From Desulfatitalea sp. BRH_c12 (GTDB taxonomy: Bacteria > Desulfobacterota > Desulfobacteria > Desulfobacterales > Desulfosarcinaceae): a DNA stretch of 64,000 nucleotides. The DNA is taken from assembly GCA_000961655.1 (NCBI GenBank), contig LADR01000008.1, positions 492,001-556,000 of the forward strand, given 5' to 3'. How positions within the stretch are numbered: the stretch's first letter is position 1; every line of letters starts with the position of its first letter. This document shows positions 45,901 to 53,529 of this stretch, piece after piece. The notes below the pieces were generated by a model that was not told the origin of the DNA, did no database searches, and saw only the letters and a list, made by a program, of their open reading frames with translations. Made by a program: the position numbers and the translations under genes.

Positions 45901-46475
45901 GACCAGGATTTTTTCAAAACCAGATCTGTGTGCGGATCTTTCAGTTTCAGTAACTGCTTGTTGGCATCCAGAAACTGCAGGGCCATACTCTCATTGCGGG
46001 AAAGGGCCGCTGTGGCCAGCTGTTTATCTCCTCTAAGAAACCGTCGGGTCTTTAAGAGCAATGGGGTGCCATTGTTTTTATCGAAAACGACCTGCACTGC
46101 CTGGTCATCCGGCGCATCGGCGGATAATCGCAATAAATTGTCACGCTGCTCCTGCGTAATACGCCGTTTTAGCGCTCCGGCAACCAACATCTCCGACCGG
46201 ATCGCATGGAACGGATCGTTCGATGCGGCTGGCGCGGGCACCGAATAACGTTTGGCGCTGGCCTTCAAGGGGCGGTTGGCCCTGTCGGGAGGTGCATTTG
46301 CTTGGGATATCGTCTTGCCTTGTAAACCGATTTTTTGGCGTAAGGGATCATTGAGGGCCAATGCGGGCTGTGTCGCGCTTGCCAGGGAAACCGGAACGAA
46401 TAGAAAAATCTGTACAATCAGCATCAGTGCGCATAAGCGTTCAAGTTTGCAGCGCAGCGTGGGCAATCGCGTCAT
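42969..46475 (-). CDS. Thermolysin-like M4 metallopeptidase with C-terminal anchor
   Basis: A 1,168-residue secreted protease. Signal peptide (LCALMLIVQIFLFVPVSLASA), FTP/PepSY propeptide (~90-280), M4 catalytic domain with HELQHG near residue 468 and the second zinc/Glu motif ALNEAYSD; then a WD40/PD40-like beta-propeller (FSIALSPDGRYLAYTRPDDG), a choice-of-anchor/ASH-like domain (ITISNDSDRDIRIQDIALSG), and a Gly6-Cys tail followed by a TM and basic residues (GFCRRATKG). It probably degrades proteins at the surface. The tail looks like a sorting signal with lipid or protease processing at the Gly-Cys. About twice the length of thermolysin. Confidence 0.92.
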   Translation of the reverse strand: MTRLPTLRCKLERLCALMLIVQIFLFVPVSLASATQPALALNDPLRQKIGLQGKTISQANAPPDRANRPLKASAKRYSVPAPAASNDPFHAIRSEMLVAGALKRRITQEQRDNLLRLSADAPDDQAVQVVFDKNNGTPLLLKTRRFLRGDKQLATAALSRNESMALQFLDANKQLLKLKDPHTDLVLKKSWSDHQGANHYKYQQMVGNIPVFGKQLMVHVDSSNTVYLLNGRFEPTPQDLQAIPEITPTQALESVKLDLNIFDLSADSVELVFFTHTNGAMVLTYKLRVAPTLAEAWVYFVNTTDAKIVHRMTDIRNEVVRSGGFDLNAIYQMFNSWYQDNTYYLVDPTLPSTDIPVDPLYSIKSPGNTYIFSANHGTSILYHLNSSLRDSGWDAAGVSAMAHINATHAYYKNMLDRNGLDDSNKNYMAVVHYGYNYANAFWNGKYIVFGDGDGRTLSNLAGALDIAAHELQHGITQFTADLVYENQSGALNEAYSDLFAAMVDDDDWTIGEECTLAYPGYLRNLGDPALGLKALPTTMSAYKNLPNTQAGDWGGVHTNMSIASHAGYLMAEGLRVKGIGTSIGREKTARIWYRALTTYLTAYSQFNDARMATIQSAEDLYGAGTTEVAAVQAAWDAVEVYGNEGPSPTPESGETVAGDDLMLYLYPIDQTHDKPYDPSEHYHLYALVDATGGYVQANDKGPLNDTIDVANLPRYTKPAAYTTANGDTLVLYATEDFDLHRVWLYSDGSFGKSEEMLDTKDIFSIALSPDGRYLAYTRPDDGDNHIYVHDFVENRSGAVSIHAEGDDTFDKRIYADSMAFDFTGKTLVFDAFNCVSTSDSLCTDGNGYRYWSIGLMTLADDPDDKTAIMGTLSSPFPSQDPNYDVSYPAFAANNSYVLAVDITDYSNYPEINAMVWTINGTDGQSRQLTTPNLDNDKERVVYGVPTFWGDDEAITIQGFSSTNARAYRVPVDHLWAGPADPKYQDSDSITVMNDYAVAMPLMHHQAARSVAGEITFSTLNLVFSGTTVGAEVTQDITISNDSDRDIRIQDIALSGSEAFAHDGINGLLARGTQMIITVSYLPAAAGAQSAILSITSDADEPTSTISITGSTATSTPSIGSGGGGGGGCMISSLNPTPAGYGTIPGAVTVWIVAMGCMLIGFCRRATKG

Positions 46476-46826
46476 TCATGTGCTCCTTTGATCTGTTTAC
46501 CTAACCCGAGCTTTCCATACGTATATTGGCGTTTCAGAGAGGTATCTTGAATTGAAAACGCGTGTTTTCTTAAATGGACCCAGGAGAAATGGGGTTACCG
46601 TGTCGGGTGGGAGTGCCACCCGCTGATGCGTACCGTTGGATACTGCTGTGAGGATGGATGCGAGGTAAACCACCTGGGTGAGAAGTGTTAAAGCCTTTAA
46701 CCTAAAAATACGGTTGCCATAGCTGATTAGCTGATTGTGCTTGACAACAATCGGCTGCGCTTCTATGGTTGCCCCGAAATTTCGGTAAAATCGAAATTTG
46801 TAATATTAAAACAAGGACTTATCTAT
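46476..46826. other. Divergent intergenic region
   Basis: 350 bp between the divergent protease and YitT genes, holding both promoters. No repeat and no gene seen. Confidence 0.4.
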
Positions 46827-47756
46827 ATGTCACAGGCAGCACTCTCGGCCGTGGCAACGCTTGCTCCAGGGTCGGCGGCACAGGCGAAGCCCCGCAGTGG
46901 TCTCTCTCTCAAAAATCTGGCGTACACACCGCTATGGAATATCATTCTGATCGTCACCGGTTCGGCGCTATTCGCTTTCGGCGCCAAGGCCGTGGTATTT
47001 GAACAGGGCTTGATCACCGGCGGACTTTTCGGTGCCAGTCTGCTTCTCTACTATTGGACCGATATCCTCAGTCCCGGAACCTGGAGCGTTTTGCTCAATC
47101 TTCCGCTGTTTGTGCTGGCATTGTTTTTTATCAGCCGCCGGTTTCTGATCTACAGTCTGTTCTCTGTCGTAACGGTCGCTGTTAGCTATGAGATCATTCA
47201 ATTCGAACTGGGAATCACTCAGCAGTTCTATGCAGCATTGGCCGGAGGGGTGATCTGCGGTGGCGGCTCGGGTATCATCCTGCGATCGCTTGGATCCGGC
47301 GGAGGACTGGATGTGATAGCGATTATTCTTCATCGGAAATACAATATCGGCATCGGCAAGTTCTATCTGTTGTTCAACGTGGCGCTCTTTTCATTTTCCC
47401 TGACCCAGTTGTCTATCGATCTCTTTATTGCCTCGGTGATTTTCGTTGCTGTGTCTTCGGTATCTCTCGATTACGTGCTCTCGATGTTCAGCCAGCGCAA
47501 GTTGGCCTATATCATCAGCCGGGAAAACGCCCAGATCGCCCGGGCACTTCTGGAGCGCGGGTGGCAGGCCACGATCATCAAAGCCAAGGGCGCTTACAGC
47601 GGCAAGGACCAGGATATTTTAATGACCATCACAAACAACTTGTGCCTTAAACAATTAGAAGAGATGGTATTTACGGTTGATCAGAACGCGCTTTTCGTGG
47701 TGGAAAATACTTTCAATGTTCTGGGATCGGTCTTCGGCAAACGCAAGCAGTACTAA
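46827..47756 (+). CDS. YitT-family membrane protein
   Basis: A 309-residue inner-membrane protein. An N-terminal ~35-residue hydrophilic leader, then five to six TM segments with the family motifs EQGLITGGLFGASLLLYY and GGVICGGGSGIILRSLGSGG, and a C-terminal cytoplasmic DUF2179 domain (KLAYIISRENAQIARALLER, then YSGKDQDILMTI). Function is not settled; some members move small acids or amino acids. The start at 46827 follows AAGGACTT. The last eight codons lie inside the 264-bp tandem duplication. Confidence 0.9.
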   Translation: MSQAALSAVATLAPGSAAQAKPRSGLSLKNLAYTPLWNIILIVTGSALFAFGAKAVVFEQGLITGGLFGASLLLYYWTDILSPGTWSVLLNLPLFVLALFFISRRFLIYSLFSVVTVAVSYEIIQFELGITQQFYAALAGGVICGGGSGIILRSLGSGGGLDVIAIILHRKYNIGIGKFYLLFNVALFSFSLTQLSIDLFIASVIFVAVSSVSLDYVLSMFSQRKLAYIISRENAQIARALLERGWQATIIKAKGAYSGKDQDILMTITNNLCLKQLEEMVFTVDQNALFVVENTFNVLGSVFGKRKQY

Positions 47757-48260
47757 AATGGGCAAGTATAAGAACGTGCGCCCGTGAAGCGTTACTTCGA
47801 TTTTGTCGCATGCTCTTTTGGCGGATTGGCACGGAGGCGGTGATCCGGGTGGGTGGTCCGCGCCAACTCCGAATGTAGGGTGGGCATTGCCCACCACCGC
47901 GCTATTACAACGTCATGGGTTTTTTACACTGATCCCGCCCCAAGCGATTGGACAGACACCGCGAACAAATGGTGGGCGGTGCCCACCCTACCAGGCTTCG
48001 GCAAACGCAAGCAGTACTAAAATGGGCAAGTATAAGAACGTGCGCCCGTGAAGCGTTACTTCGATTTTGTCGCATACTCTTTTGGCGGATTGGCACGGAG
48101 GCGGTGATCCGGGTGGGTGGTCCGCGCCAACTCCGAATGTAGGGTGGGCATTGCCCACCACCGCGCTATTACAACGTCATGGGTTTTTTACACTGATCCC
48201 GCCCCAAGCGATTGGACAGATACCGCGAACAAATGGTGGGCGGTGCCCACCCTACCAGGC
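47733..48260 (+). repeat. 264-bp tandem duplication, two copies
   Basis: Copy 1 spans 47733-47996 and copy 2 spans 47997-48260. They differ at only two places I can see (gcatgctctt/gcatactctt and gacagacacc/gacagatacc). Each holds the end of the YitT gene plus members of the palindromic families (gatccgggtgggtggtccgc; gtagggtgggcattgcccac and its inverse). A recent duplication. Confidence 0.92.
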
Positions 48261-48266
48261 TACTGT

Positions 48267-48358
48267 GAATCAAGCCCGCTAAGGATAGACAATTTTTAGC
48301 AACCTGTTAGACGAATCAAGCCTGCTGAGGGTAGGCAATCTTTGGCAGCCTGTTAGAG
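48267..48358 (+). repeat. 46-bp imperfect direct repeat, two copies
   Basis: Two units of 46 bp (48267-48312 and 48313-48358), both starting gaatcaagcc and ending cctgttag plus two to three bases. About eight positions differ, so they are older than the adjacent 264-bp duplication. Confidence 0.65.
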
Positions 48359-48516
48359 CTAACCGCACCTTAAAATCAGCACGCTTCACCTGCATTTTCT
48401 AATTTTTCCGAAATCGATCAAACCGTCTAAAACTGGCCTTTGTATTGCATGGATATCCAACTCAGTTGCCCGAATTCTGAGGCACTACTTGTGATCTATC
48501 TGCAATGGAGGCGAAA

Positions 48517-49713
48517 ATGGATTCTGTACTGCGTTCTTGGGAAAATTGTGTTCGTGGCGGGATGCGAATGGTAGGAGATATGTACCAATTTGCAGGTGCG
48601 ACGATGGGAATGAATTATTTTACAGCCCCCTGGGCTGAAACAATGAACGATTTCGGTTCTTTTCTGAAAGAGAAAAATACTCCGATTTCATCCGTGCCGT
48701 GGATGACCGAAAACCAGGTGGTTCATAGCGATTTGAAGGTGGTTTTACGTAAGTTCAATGGAAAAAACAAAGGCAATCCGCTGTTGCTGATACCGCCCGA
48801 GGCGGGCCACAATTCTCAAATCGTGGATTATGGACCGGGCCAGAGTTTGGTGCAATGCGCACTGGATCATTTCGAGGGTGATGTATATGTGGTGGAAAAG
48901 CTGCCTGCAGGCCCAGAACACACGAACTATTCCATCGAAGATTGCATCCGTGCGTTGGATTCGTGCGTTCAACACCTCGGCCAGCCTGTGCATTTGGTCG
49001 GGCTATGCCAGGGAGGGTGGCAATCGGCGATGTATGCCGCTCTTTTCACCGAAAGAGTCAAAACGTTGACGTTGGCGGGTGCGCCCATCGATTTTCATGC
49101 CGGTGATTCCGCCATTACCCAAATGGCGCAAACACTGCCCATGTCCTTTTACCAGTCATTGGTTGACATGGGCGGCGGATGCATGCCGGGTGCATCTATT
49201 GTAACCGGTTTCAAGCTGATGAACGCTTTTGACAGGTTTGTCGGCGACGATATGAATCTTTTTGCCAATATCAACGACCCAATATACGTGGAAAGGTATC
49301 GGCGTTTCAGCCAATGGTATCAGTTCACCCAGCCTCTTGGCGGCCGGATGTACCTGGAGGTGGTCGATCAGTTGTTTAAGCAGAACCAACTGATCAAGGG
49401 CCAGGTGAAAATGTTGGGCAGGGCGGTGGATTTGTCCAGAATCTATCAGCCGCTCTATCTGATTGCGGGCACCAAAGACGATATCACACCGAGCCCGCAG
49501 CTCTTTGCAATCCGCGATTACGTTTCCTCGCAAGTGATCGAGGAGAGGCTTGCCGAGGCCGGGCATATCGGTGTATTCATGGCCAAGAATGTGATCAAAG
49601 ATGTCTGGACGGACATTTTCAAGCAAATCTCTAAATTGAACCTCCCGGACACATTCGATATCAGTATCCCATCACTCGGGAGCATACGACATGGGGCGGT
49701 ACAAACCGCCTGA
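48517..49713 (+). CDS. PhaC-like alpha/beta hydrolase with Cys nucleophile
   Basis: A 398-residue protein of the polyhydroxyalkanoate synthase/depolymerase superfamily. The nucleophile elbow reads VGLCQGGW with Cys164, as in PHA synthases (G-x-C-x-G-G), not Ser as in depolymerases. The acid and His candidates are AGTKDDITP and AGHIGVFM near the C-terminus. Length fits class III PhaC or a PhaC-like paralogue; no phaE, phaB or phasin gene is near. It might polymerise hydroxyacyl-CoA from the MaoC-type hydratase. The start at 48517 is preferred (TGGAGG upstream) over the ATG twelve bases earlier. Confidence 0.82.
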   Translation: MDSVLRSWENCVRGGMRMVGDMYQFAGATMGMNYFTAPWAETMNDFGSFLKEKNTPISSVPWMTENQVVHSDLKVVLRKFNGKNKGNPLLLIPPEAGHNSQIVDYGPGQSLVQCALDHFEGDVYVVEKLPAGPEHTNYSIEDCIRALDSCVQHLGQPVHLVGLCQGGWQSAMYAALFTERVKTLTLAGAPIDFHAGDSAITQMAQTLPMSFYQSLVDMGGGCMPGASIVTGFKLMNAFDRFVGDDMNLFANINDPIYVERYRRFSQWYQFTQPLGGRMYLEVVDQLFKQNQLIKGQVKMLGRAVDLSRIYQPLYLIAGTKDDITPSPQLFAIRDYVSSQVIEERLAEAGHIGVFMAKNVIKDVWTDIFKQISKLNLPDTFDISIPSLGSIRHGAVQTA

Positions 49714-50045
49714 TGCGTGCTGTTGCATGCGTCAAACTTTGGACTTCTTCGGATATTCTCTCTTGTGTGGGGCCGGGGCTCTTGCCGTGACCGCCCCGGC
49801 CCCACATCGAATCATCTGGACAATTGCCAAAGCAATATTAATGCCCGTGTGTACTCGCTGACAGACCGGTCAGCGAGCAGTAAAATACTGTTCCGCTACC
49901 CTCAATGCGTCCCAACGGCACCTTGAGGGTCCGATCTGACACTTCTGCCGTTTTCCTGGCTTGTCGTATACGCTCAAAAAAAGAACAGCTCATATCCTTT
50001 CTCTTGTCATTGCTTCTTGCGGTGAGAAAGGCGATATCCTGACGC
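49714..50045. other. Intergenic region with one strong hairpin
   Basis: 330 bp between convergent genes. Apart from the hairpin at 49766-49806, nothing recognisable. Confidence 0.4.
49766..49806 (+). terminator. Strong GC hairpin after the PhaC-like gene
   Basis: A perfect 14-bp stem tgtggggccggggc / gccccggccccaca with a 13-base loop, 53 bases after the stop. No T-run follows, so it may be a weak terminator or an mRNA-end stabiliser. Confidence 0.5.
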
Positions 50046-50633
50046 TTAAGCATTCTTTTTCGCGAGCAGTGCTTCCAGCAAAAGTTCCAGCGTTTTCCAG
50101 GCGGTTCTCAGGCTGTGGCCCGCAGCAACCCATCGGCTCAACTGGTTCATGGCTCCCGACAGGGCCTCGGCGGCAGCCTGGCTGTCCGGGATGGCGATCA
50201 CGCCTTCAGTCTCAAGATTCATGAGGACGGAATTCAAGGAATCGGTGGTGTGCTCCTGGTCCAGCCTGTTCCATAACTCGGTACCTAAAATGGCAGGCGC
50301 CTGGCCGAGAATGATGCTTTGATAGGCACTGTCTTGAGAGACCTCCAGAAAGGTTCGACAACCCTCCATGAGCGCTTGCCAATTGTTGGGCGCCTTTTCG
50401 GCGGCTTCCAGAATGGCGGCGCCCATCCTGCCCAGGAGTTCTTCGACAATTTTTAGAAAAAAAGCCTGTTTATTGGCGAAATGATGATAGATCGCCCCGC
50501 GGGTCACTTGCGCCTCTTGGGCGATATCGGCGAGCGACAGGCCGTCGTAGCCCCGTTCCACACAGTGACGGATCGCGGTATCCAGAATCCGTCTCCTGGT
50601 TTGTTGTGCTTCTTCAAAGGTTTTCCGTGCCAT
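50046..50633 (-). CDS. TetR/AcrR-family transcriptional regulator
   Basis: A 195-residue repressor. The N-terminal HTH is full length: RRILDTAIRHCVERGYDGLS followed by VTRGAIYHHFANKQAFF. The C-terminal ligand domain is of the AcrR/TtgR-like type. It is divergent from a VOC-family gene, and the 90-bp gap holds a perfect palindrome over the VOC promoter, so it probably represses that gene and itself until a small hydrophobic or toxic ligand appears. Confidence 0.93.
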   Translation of the reverse strand: MARKTFEEAQQTRRRILDTAIRHCVERGYDGLSLADIAQEAQVTRGAIYHHFANKQAFFLKIVEELLGRMGAAILEAAEKAPNNWQALMEGCRTFLEVSQDSAYQSIILGQAPAILGTELWNRLDQEHTTDSLNSVLMNLETEGVIAIPDSQAAAEALSGAMNQLSRWVAAGHSLRTAWKTLELLLEALLAKKNA

Positions 50634-50653
50634 GCAAATACTAAATCACACTC

Positions 50654-50707
50654 TTGACATAAATACAAACTGTATGTATGTTTTTTCAAAACATACAATG
50701 TGTATGT
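50654..50707 (+). promoter_or_regulatory. Sigma-70 promoter and TetR operator for the VOC gene
   Basis: -35 TTGACA (50654-50659), 17-base spacer and -10 TATGTT (50677-50682). The perfect inverted repeat ACATACAATGTGTATGT lies at 50691-50707, just after the -10, with related half-sites (TGTATGTATGT) over the -10 itself. This is the usual place for a TetR operator. Confidence 0.7.
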
Positions 50708-50722
50708 AAAAAGGAGATAACC

Positions 50723-51148
50723 ATGAACATAACAAGTTTTTATCCCGTGTTGATGACCCCGAATGTGGCGGGCCTCAGGGATTTTTACTGCGAAAATTTT
50801 CATTTTTCCATTGCCTTCGAAGCGGATTGGTATGTAAGCCTCAAGAAGGTCCAAGAAGGGCACGTGATTGAACTGGCTTTGCTGGAAACCGGTCATCCGA
50901 CCATTGCTCCGGGTTACAGCACGAAAGCCCGGGGGGTGATTCTGAACTTCGAAGTCGAAAGTGCACGCGAAGAATATGAACGTCTGGTTCATCGGTGTGG
51001 CATCAAAGAATTGATGCCTTTGCGCGACGAGGATTTCGGGCAAAGACATTTCATGATACTGGATCCCGCGGAAAACATCATCGATATCATAGAAAATATT
51101 GCTCCCAGTGCAGATTTTGCGGATCAATACACTCAAGACGACAGGTGA
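50723..51148 (+). CDS. VOC (glyoxalase/bleomycin-resistance)-family protein
   Basis: A 141-residue vicinal-oxygen-chelate fold protein: the N-terminal MTPNVAGLRDFYCENFHFS module, and the second half with LRDEDFGQRHFMILDPAENI. The Glu/His metal ligands are only partly conserved (HVIELAL near the middle). Such proteins bind or modify small toxic compounds. AAGGAGATAACC precedes the start at 50723. Divergent from the TetR gene, which probably controls it. Confidence 0.88.
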   Translation: MNITSFYPVLMTPNVAGLRDFYCENFHFSIAFEADWYVSLKKVQEGHVIELALLETGHPTIAPGYSTKARGVILNFEVESAREEYERLVHRCGIKELMPLRDEDFGQRHFMILDPAENIIDIIENIAPSADFADQYTQDDR

Positions 51149-51158
51149 TGCAACCTAT

Positions 51159-51224
51159 AACCAAGTACCCGTACCATTAACCAAGTACCCGTACCATCTG
51201 TAGGGGCGAACCGTGTGTTCGCCC
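51159..51224. repeat. 20-bp tandem pair and GTAGGGGCGAACC repeat
   Basis: aaccaagtacccgtaccatt occurs twice back to back (51159-51197). Right after it lies taggggcgaaccgtgtgttc (51201), a member of the family seen at 24034-24136. Confidence 0.7.
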
Positions 51225-51297
51225 CCGTGTGCCGCATGGCGGCTTTTTGCAACGACGACGCGTCGACATCGAAGCAGACACCGGAAAAGGTAACAAA

Positions 51298-51759
51298 ATG
51301 ATGAGAAGGAAAGAAAAAGAGATCAGTGAACGGTCTGAAATCGAAACCATCATCCTTAAATCAATCGTGTGCCGTGTGGGACTGTCCTGTGACAATATCC
51401 CTTATATTGTCCCCATGTGTTTTGGTTACCAGGACAACGCGATTTATGTTCATAGTTCTTTGGAAGGATCAAAGATCGCTATGCTGCAGAAAAATAACAA
51501 CGTATGTTTTGAGTTCGATGGCGATACAGAAATAGTCCAAGGCGACCAGGCGTGTGCATGGGGAATGCGCTATCGGAGTGTTATCGGTTTCGGGAAAGCA
51601 TATTTTCTGAAAGAACCCGATGAAAAGCGCAAAGCCCTTGAAGTGATCATGGCTCACTATTCGGATCTTTCTTTTGAATTTCCAGAAAAGTCAATCAACC
51701 GGACGGCTGTGATCAAAATAGCGATCCAAAGCATGACCGGAAAAAAGTCCGGAATGTAA
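51298..51759 (+). CDS. Pyridoxamine 5'-phosphate oxidase-like flavin protein (NimA type)
   Basis: A 153-residue split-barrel FMN-binding protein. RVGLSCDNIPYIVPMCFGYQ is the typical strand pair, followed by YVHSSLEGSKIAMLQKNNNV and the VIGFGKAYFL region. This type is annotated as pyridoxamine 5'-phosphate oxidase-like or nitroimidazole-resistance (NimA) protein and may reduce small molecules with FMN. The start at 51298 follows GGAAAAGG; the frame is open further back through the repeat. Probably independent of the VOC gene. Confidence 0.85.
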   Translation: MMRRKEKEISERSEIETIILKSIVCRVGLSCDNIPYIVPMCFGYQDNAIYVHSSLEGSKIAMLQKNNNVCFEFDGDTEIVQGDQACAWGMRYRSVIGFGKAYFLKEPDEKRKALEVIMAHYSDLSFEFPEKSINRTAVIKIAIQSMTGKKSGM

Positions 51760-52088
51760 ATCCTTCAGCCTCTTTTAGGGTAATGGCTTGTCTTCCGACT
51801 GGGCGCAATGCCACCATTTTTGCCGGGGTGGCCGCTTGAAATTATAAATTCGTGTTGATCATACCGCAAGGTTCGGATGACTTGCAGCCACTGGATCTTT
51901 CCCTTGACCGCGCTGACGAACTCGAAAAGGTCGAAAAATAGATGCAAGCGATCTCACCCATACCTGTATCGTTCTTGATCGAAGTGAATAACGCTTTTGG
52001 GGTTGGCGCGGACCACTCACCCGAAGCGCCGGCGTTTGAAAACACGAAAGTTGCATTATGAATGCGTGGATGACGAGAACCGCATTCA
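51760..52088. other. Intergenic region, convergent
   Basis: About 330 bp. A degenerate piece of the palindromic family (ggcgcggaccactcacccga near 51997) is present. No supported gene. Confidence 0.4.
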
Positions 52089-53024
52089 CTATGGCATTTG
52101 GGGTTTCCCGTGAGCATTCGTGTAGGAGAAATCTTTATCTTCCGGTACAAATTCCTGAACCAATTGTCTGGCATAAAAAAAACTGAGCAGTTTTGCAGCG
52201 ATCACTCCGCAGGTTGCCAGGGCGATCATGCCGAAATCGACGCGCGATTGGTTGTCCACTGCTAACCAAGTGAATACCGCAAAAGCGATCACTGCGATTT
52301 CGATCGAGGCCATGCTCGTGCCCGCCAGGGGATAGCGGAGGTAAAACATGCCCCCGCCCGGAACCAGAAAGGCCCATAATCCGGTTTTAAGCTTATTTTT
52401 GAAGGTCAACCGGCACGATGCACAGCGCTTTGCGCCTTCCGCTAAAATACTGGTGCACTTCGGACACAGGCAGACGCGCTCTTGGTGTTGGCCGTTTTCT
52501 GTTGTCAATGAAGCTACTTCTGAAAGCAGGACGCGAATTTTCTTTTTTTCCGTGCGGCCGAGGTGGTGAAAAAATTCCCTGCGTCCCTTTTTGTAACGAA
52601 TTTCCAGAGAGTTGCCTTTGATGTCCAGGCCGACGCAGTCCGCATACATAATCTGCGACATGGCCCCGCGAGGGGTTCGGTTGAAGCGGGTGGGGATGTG
52701 CAGAATACGACGATCGGTGAAAATCAACAGCGCCCTTTTAAAATACAGGAAGGCCGGACCGATAAGATCTTGTTCGATTGTGGAAACAGGGGAGTGCCCG
52801 GTGGTCATACATCGGACGTATTCACCAACTTGCAGGAAGGGTCTGATGAATGTACTTTTAACGATTAACCGGCGCTGCCGTTTTTCGATCGCGCTTTTAT
52901 ACAGCCCCTTGTGATTGCTGAAGATTGTCTCGCGGTCCACAGGGATCGTGAAGATGGTCACCGGGCGTATGCAGGTGTTTGGTGTTGCCGTGTTGGGTCG
53001 CGTGGCAGTCGGCGCTTGAATCAT
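52089..53024 (-). CDS. Zinc-ribbon membrane protein with PH-like domain
   Basis: A 311-residue protein. Residues ~60-170 resemble a bacterial PH-like domain (ALLIFTDRRILHIPTRF, GLDIKGNSLEIRYKKGRREF). A zinc ribbon with two CxxC pairs (CPKC and CASC) is near 195-220, followed by three TM segments (~235-290), the first after VPGGGMFYLRYPLAGTSMAS. Function unknown; a membrane sensor or scaffold is possible. The start at 53024 is taken because GGAG lies seven bases upstream; the longer frame to 53117 has none. Confidence 0.72.
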   Translation of the reverse strand: MIQAPTATRPNTATPNTCIRPVTIFTIPVDRETIFSNHKGLYKSAIEKRQRRLIVKSTFIRPFLQVGEYVRCMTTGHSPVSTIEQDLIGPAFLYFKRALLIFTDRRILHIPTRFNRTPRGAMSQIMYADCVGLDIKGNSLEIRYKKGRREFFHHLGRTEKKKIRVLLSEVASLTTENGQHQERVCLCPKCTSILAEGAKRCASCRLTFKNKLKTGLWAFLVPGGGMFYLRYPLAGTSMASIEIAVIAFAVFTWLAVDNQSRVDFGMIALATCGVIAAKLLSFFYARQLVQEFVPEDKDFSYTNAHGKPQMP

Positions 53025-53529
53025 GGGTAACTCCAGCATGGTCGATGAGAACTTGGGGTGTTCGCAATTGGTTGTGCCTGGAAATGCACAAACAACTATC
53101 CTGGTGTTTGTCAGCATAATCCATGCCGGTTGTTTTATTATTTAAAATAGACGCCCGTAAGGGCTTTCGGGCATTCCGAGCAGGATATGTCCGCTTTCCC
53201 ATGTTCATTTCTGTGAAATGGGTGTGTATTTGCGTGTACCCCCTGGATCACCTCGCCCATGCCAATCCCTAAAGCTGACCTGATTTTCACGATAGAGATT
53301 CACGGGTTTAAACGCCGGAATGGCAACCTCATCCTTTGGTGCTGATTTGGCGTTGCATATCGGGCTACTGCGGCTTATGTATAATGATCGTCCAAATTTC
53401 CGGCTACGCGCGGGCCTGCCAGTTGCGGCCTGCGCACGCAATACTGCAAAACAACGTTTGTCCATAAACAAGGTGGCGCGGTTTGTCCGTCGCGTCGACA
53501 TCCGCGCCGCTCACGCATAGGAGGATCCG
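53025..53529. other. Divergent intergenic region with repeat fragment
   Basis: About 500 bp. A short piece of the palindromic family (ccctggatcacctcgcccat near 53239) is present. Promoters of the two divergent genes lie here. No gene seen. Confidence 0.4.

Noticed and set aside
47803-48299. Short open frames within the 264-bp duplication
   Set aside because: They are products of the palindromic repeat sequence, seen identically in both copies and in other intergenic gaps.
47733-48358. CRISPR array
   Set aside because: The repeats are two long tandem copies without spacers; no cas genes are in the window.
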